NCBI GenBank assembly: GCA_026786045.1
Contig: JAJAYV010000424.1
Location: 1 to 5,274 of the forward strand
Direction of reading: 5' to 3'
Origin: Frankiaceae bacterium
GTDB taxonomy: Bacteria > Actinomycetota > Actinomycetes > Mycobacteriales > SCTD01
Length of the DNA: 5,274 bases
This document shows positions 1-5,274 of this stretch, piece by piece. The position numbers and the translations under genes were made by a program. Within the stretch, counting starts at the first letter, position 1. Each line of letters begins with the position of its first letter. The notes beneath the pieces were generated by a model that did no database searches, had not been told where the DNA came from, and worked only from the letters and a program-made list of their open reading frames with translations.

Positions 1-608
1 ACGGTGGTGTCCTTGCCGTGGCCCGGGTAGACCCACGTCTGGTCCGGCAGCGGGCCGAACACCTTGCGCTCGAGGTCGTTCATCAGCCGCCCGAACCGGT
101 CCGGGTCCTTCTCGGTGTTGCCGGGCCCGCCGGGGAACAGGCTGTCGCCCGACCAGAGGTGGGGACGCTCGGGGTCACCCTCGTACAGCAGGGCGATCGA
201 GCCGGGGGTGTGCCCCTCGAGATGGATGACCGACAGCGTGCACTCGCCGACCGAGATCGTGTCGCCGTCCTGCAGCAGCTGGTCAGCGCGCACGGGCAGG
301 CTCTCGGCGTCCGCGGGGTGCGCGAGCACGGGCGCGCCGGAGCCCTCCTTCACCTCCGCCAGCGCTTGCACGTGGTCCCAGTGGCCATGCGTCTCGACGA
401 TCCCGACGAGCTGGCCGTCGCCGACCAGCGACAGCAGCAGCGGCGCGTCGCCGGCGGCGTCGACCAGCACCGTGGAGCCAGTCGCCGTGCAGCGCAGCAG
501 GTAGCAGTTGTTCTCGAACGGCGGCGTCATCACCTTGGTGATCCGCAGCGCCGGGGTCTCGCGCACGTCGGCCGGGCCGCCGACCGCCACGTCACCGGTG
601 TAGGGCAC
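1..608 (-). CDS. MBL-fold metallo-hydrolase (glyoxalase II-like), 3' end cut off
   Basis: This is a cytosolic metallo-beta-lactamase-fold hydrolase of the glyoxalase II-like group; its true substrate is unknown. The 202 visible residues carry the metal-binding motif THGHWDH (H74, H76, D78, H79), the third-motif histidine in GHTPGS (H133), the bridging aspartate in SGDSLF (D155) and the last histidine in YPGHG (H197). All the expected dinuclear metal ligands are therefore present. The early stretch PPFENNCYLLR (about residues 29-39) is the usual first strand region of the family. There is no signal peptide or membrane segment. I chose the GTG start at 608 because AAGGAG lies six bases upstream. 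From memory of homologues only about 20 residues are missing beyond the left edge. The gene is divergent from uvrA with an 85-base gap, as in Rv1637c-uvrA of M. tuberculosis. Family assignment is firm; hydroxyacylglutathione or other thioester hydrolysis is only inferred. Confidence 0.93.
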   Translation of the reverse strand, partial: MPYTGDVAVGGPADVRETPALRITKVMTPPFENNCYLLRCTATGSTVLVDAAGDAPLLLSLVGDGQLVGIVETHGHWDHVQALAEVKEGSGAPVLAHPADAESLPVRADQLLQDGDTISVGECTLSVIHLEGHTPGSIALLYEGDPERPHLWSGDSLFPGGPGNTEKDPDRFGRLMNDLERKVFGPLPDQTWVYPGHGKDTT

Positions 609-614
609 GGGGCA

Positions 615-620
615 CTCCTT
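615..620 (-). promoter_or_regulatory. Ribosome binding site of the MBL hydrolase
   Basis: Read on the minus strand this is AAGGAG, followed by six bases (TGCCCC) and then GTG. It is the best Shine-Dalgarno match in the window and decides the GTG start at 608. The GTG overlapping its 3' end (615-613) is out of frame. Confidence 0.8.
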
Positions 621-636
621 GATCGGGAAGCGTGCT

Positions 637-649
637 GTCGGGCCCCGAC
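637..649. promoter_or_regulatory. Perfect inverted repeat in the divergent intergenic region, possible operator
   Basis: GTCGGG-C-CCCGAC is a perfect 6-bp inverted repeat with a one-base centre. It lies between the two divergent starts, 29 bases from the MBL start codon and 45 bases from the uvrA start codon. It would sit just upstream of the putative uvrA -10 and inside the MBL leader, so a bound protein could affect both genes. The centre is too tight for an RNA hairpin, so a DNA-binding dimer site is the likelier reading. In DNA this GC-rich a 13-base palindrome may be chance. Confidence 0.3.
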
Positions 650-657
650 GTTAGCCT
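648..657. promoter_or_regulatory. Overlapping back-to-back -10-like hexamers (putative divergent promoters)
   Basis: TAGCCT at 652-657 on the plus strand and TAACGT at 653-648 on the minus strand both fit the loose actinobacterial -10 pattern TAnnnT. They would give leaders of about 30 bases for both uvrA and the MBL gene. Neither has a recognisable -35 element at 16-18 bases, so the support is positional. They lie in one of the few AT-containing patches of the intergenic region. Confidence 0.25.
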
Positions 658-685
658 TGGAAGTCCCTCTCCACCCTCTGTCGTC

Positions 686-689
686 AGGA
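686..689 (+). promoter_or_regulatory. Weak ribosome binding site of uvrA
   Basis: AGGA lies four bases before the ATG at 694. This is a short Shine-Dalgarno match with tight spacing, so on sequence alone initiation looks weaker than for the two flanking genes. The start is supported independently by the protein, since MADRL followed by the GAREHNL motif is the usual actinobacterial UvrA N-terminus. Confidence 0.5.
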
Positions 690-693
690 CCCC

Positions 694-3735
<3,042 letters not shown>

Positions 3736-3754
3736 CCCGAATCCGGACACGTAG

Positions 3755-3768
3755 GGGGTTGTCACCCC
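3755..3768 (+). terminator. Weak hairpin after uvrA, possible terminator
   Basis: GGGGT-TGTC-ACCCC forms a 5-bp stem with a 4-base loop, 19 bases after the uvrA stop. There is no following T-run and the stem is short, so it is at best a non-canonical actinobacterial terminator. It is the only hairpin I found in the 101-base gap before the next gene. Confidence 0.2.
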
Positions 3769-3827
3769 ACGGGCACCTCCGAGCGTGCAGACTGCGGCCC
3801 TCACCACGTGACGCAGCCGCAACCCCC

Positions 3828-3831
3828 GGAG
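3828..3831 (+). promoter_or_regulatory. Ribosome binding site of the secreted hydrolase
   Basis: GGAG is followed by five bases (ATCGC) and then the ATG at 3837. It supports this start, which also places a good signal peptide at the very N-terminus. Confidence 0.65.
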
Positions 3832-3836
3832 ATCGC

Positions 3837-3926
3837 ATGCCCCGTCCCACCCTGTCCGCCGCCCTGGTCGCCCTGCTCACACCGGGCCTGCTCGTCGCAG
3901 GCCTCGGTGCGCCGAGCGCCGCGGCC
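3837..3926 (+). other. Signal peptide of the secreted hydrolase
   Basis: Residues 1-30 show a short N-region with one arginine (MPRPT), a hydrophobic core (about residues 8-24, broken by P16) and a small-residue end APSAAA before TPPV. Cleavage after A29 or A30 is likely. There is no twin-arginine and no lipobox cysteine, so Sec export and type I signal peptidase are inferred. Confidence 0.8.
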
Positions 3927-5274
3927 ACCCCGCCGGTGGTCCTGGAGTCCGGCAGCACCCCCGACACCCGGCCCTTCCCGGACGACGCCTTCACCGTCGC
4001 CGACGCCGCCCAGGCCACCGGCCGGCGGATCGCACTCCCGACCGCGGGCTGCGCCCCGGCCGAGTGCGCCGACCTGGCGCTGCTCAACCGGATGGACGGC
4101 TTCGACGTCCGGCCGCGCGTGACCCTGCCGTTCTCCGCGGAGGTCGACCTCAGCACCATCACACCCGAGACCGTGCGGGTGCTCGGCCCGGACGGCTTCC
4201 GCACCGGGCTCGTGCAGCTCGTGCAGGACCCGATCACCGGCACGGTGTCCGGCTACCCCGACGCCTACCTCGCGCCCGGCACCCGGCACACCCTCGTGGT
4301 GACCGCCGGCATCCTGGCCACGGACGGCACCCCGGTCGACGTGGGCGGCGCGTCCTACCGCACGACGTTCACCACCATGACCACCACCGACGTCCTCGAC
4401 GACGTCCGCGCGGCGCTCGACGCCGGTGCGGCGTACGACGACGCGGGGATCGGCGCGGGCGAGCGCACGGTCCGCTTCGACACCGCCGACGACGGCCGGC
4501 CGTCGATCTTCCCGGCGTCGATCACCACCACCGGCATCGTCGCCCAGCAGCAGACCGGCACCAGCACCTTCACGCCCTACAACGTGCCGAACACCGCGAA
4601 GACCTACGCGACCTACGGCTTCGGCTCGTTCTCGAGCCCGCAGTACCTCGGCGCCGACGTGACGATCGCGCCGACCCCGAGCGGCGCGGCTCCCGCCCCG
4701 GTCGGTGCCGCCGAGCTCGGCGTCGCGATGATCGCCCCGGCCCCGTCCGCGGAGTGCATCTCGCCGGTCGTCTTCGGCCACGGCTTCACCCGCAGCAAGC
4801 TCGACCTGTTCCTCTCGGCCGACACCCTCGGCCAGAGCAACCTGGCGGTCTTCGCCACCGACGTCCCCGGCCACGGCTTCGGCCCGGACTCGACCTACGC
4901 CGTGCGCACCGCGGCCGGCACCCGCACGGGTGACCTGCTGACCCGCGGCCGCGACGTGAACGGCGACGGCGTGATCGGCAACACCGAGGGCGTCGCCGCC
5001 GGCGGCGCCAACAGCACTGTCGGCAGCCGCGACGCGCTCATCCAGGCGGTCGTGGACAACATGGCTCTCGTCCGCGCGCTCGAGAAGGGCGTTGACGTCG
5101 ACGGTAACGGCACGGTCGACACCTGCGTCGGCAACGGCGTCGTCACCTACTTCGGCCAGAGCTTCGGCGGCATCTACGGCACGATGCTGCTCGGCACCGA
5201 CCCCAAGGTCGAGGCCGGCGTCCCGAACGTCCCCGGTGGCCCGATCACCGAGATCAGCCGGCTCGGCGCCTTCC
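3837..5274 (+). CDS. Secreted alpha/beta-hydrolase (lipase/esterase-like) with EF-hand loop, 3' end cut off
   Basis: This is the N-terminal 479 residues of an exported serine hydrolase; the substrate is unknown. Residues 1-30 form a Sec-type signal peptide. A PFPDD...TGRRIALP...LLNRMDGF segment (46-89) leads into an Ig-like strand region with LPFSAEVDLSTITPETVRVL (97-116). This arrangement recalls the N-terminal domain of bacterial virulence-factor lipases. The hydrolase domain begins near 308 with VVFGHGF (oxyanion region, H315-F317), then DVPGHGFG (342-349), and carries the nucleophile elbow GQSFGG with S442. The catalytic acid and histidine must lie beyond the right edge. Between oxyanion loop and nucleophile sit a canonical EF-hand loop (373-384) and a partial second one (420-431). 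Cysteines 72, 77, 307 and 430 may form disulfides outside the cell. The gene follows uvrA by 101 bases on the same strand but is probably its own unit. The frame is open to the window end. Fold assignment is good; lipase versus esterase is open. Confidence 0.85.
   Translation, partial: MPRPTLSAALVALLTPGLLVAGLGAPSAAATPPVVLESGSTPDTRPFPDDAFTVADAAQATGRRIALPTAGCAPAECADLALLNRMDGFDVRPRVTLPFSAEVDLSTITPETVRVLGPDGFRTGLVQLVQDPITGTVSGYPDAYLAPGTRHTLVVTAGILATDGTPVDVGGASYRTTFTTMTTTDVLDDVRAALDAGAAYDDAGIGAGERTVRFDTADDGRPSIFPASITTTGIVAQQQTGTSTFTPYNVPNTAKTYATYGFGSFSSPQYLGADVTIAPTPSGAAPAPVGAAELGVAMIAPAPSAECISPVVFGHGFTRSKLDLFLSADTLGQSNLAVFATDVPGHGFGPDSTYAVRTAAGTRTGDLLTRGRDVNGDGVIGNTEGVAAGGANSTVGSRDALIQAVVDNMALVRALEKGVDVDGNGTVDTCVGNGVVTYFGQSFGGIYGTMLLGTDPKVEAGVPNVPGGPITEISRLGAF
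4953..4988 (+). other. EF-hand-type calcium-binding loop within the hydrolase
   Basis: DVNGDGVIGNTE (residues 373-384) matches the 12-residue EF-hand loop exactly: Asp 1, Asn 3, Asp 5, Gly 6, Ile 8, Glu 12. A second related loop, DVDGNGTVDTCV at 5094-5129, has acceptable positions 1-6 but Val instead of Glu at position 12. Calcium binding is inferred from the motif. Confidence 0.7.

Noticed and set aside
510..519. GTTC-TC-GAAC palindrome resembling half-sites of a LexA box
   Set aside because: The half-sites are in the wrong order and spacing for the actinobacterial box (GAAC-N4-GTTC), and the bases encode the conserved FENN segment of the MBL protein.
3801..3811. TCAC-CAC-GTGA inverted repeat containing CACGTG, before the hydrolase gene
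   Set aside because: Only 4-bp arms and no recognisable promoter next to it; too short to call an operator.
3801..4874. Open frame of 357 codons on the minus strand opposite the hydrolase
   Set aside because: Gly/Arg/Ala/Val-rich shadow of the plus-strand gene with no domain signal. It would also span the gene's own ribosome binding site.
4064..4933. Open frame of 289 codons on the plus strand overlapping the hydrolase in another frame
   Set aside because: The translation is Arg/His/Pro-rich without motifs. The frame starting at 3837 encodes a signal peptide, EF-hand and GxSxG and explains the same DNA.

Overview
The window comes from a high-GC Gram-positive bacterium, almost certainly an actinomycete. 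G or C fills nearly every third codon position. The UvrA sequence reads closest to mycobacterial and streptomycete UvrA as I remember them. The order 'MBL-fold hydrolase <- -> uvrA' is the one known from Mycobacterium tuberculosis (Rv1637c/Rv1638). A Lys/Ala-rich repeat tail on UvrA and a large secreted EF-hand hydrolase would fit a Nocardioides-like lineage, but that family-level guess is weak.

Layout. Positions 1-608 (minus strand) hold the first 202 codons of a cytosolic metallo-beta-lactamase-fold hydrolase whose C-terminus runs off the left edge. Positions 609-693 are a short divergent intergenic region with a perfect 6+1+6 palindrome and weak -10-like hexamers facing both ways. Positions 694-3735 (plus strand) hold a complete uvrA, 1013 codons, ending in three copies of an 11-residue Lys/Ala repeat. 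Positions 3736-3836 are a short gap with a weak hairpin. Positions 3837-5274 (plus strand) hold the first 479 codons of an exported alpha/beta-hydrolase of the lipase/esterase type, cut off by the right edge just after its catalytic serine. No stretch over 300 bases lacks a gene.

Functionally the window is mostly housekeeping. UvrA is the damage-recognition ATPase of nucleotide excision repair. The divergent MBL protein is a conserved neighbour of unproven role, and the exported hydrolase looks like an independent transcription unit. I see no mobile element, CRISPR array, tRNA/rRNA or defence cassette, and no evidence of a new multi-gene system. The points worth a second look are details within the proteins: the histone-H1-like UvrA tail, a Ser-to-Ala change in the first ABC signature, a broken first CxxC in UvrA, and a canonical EF-hand loop inside the hydrolase domain.
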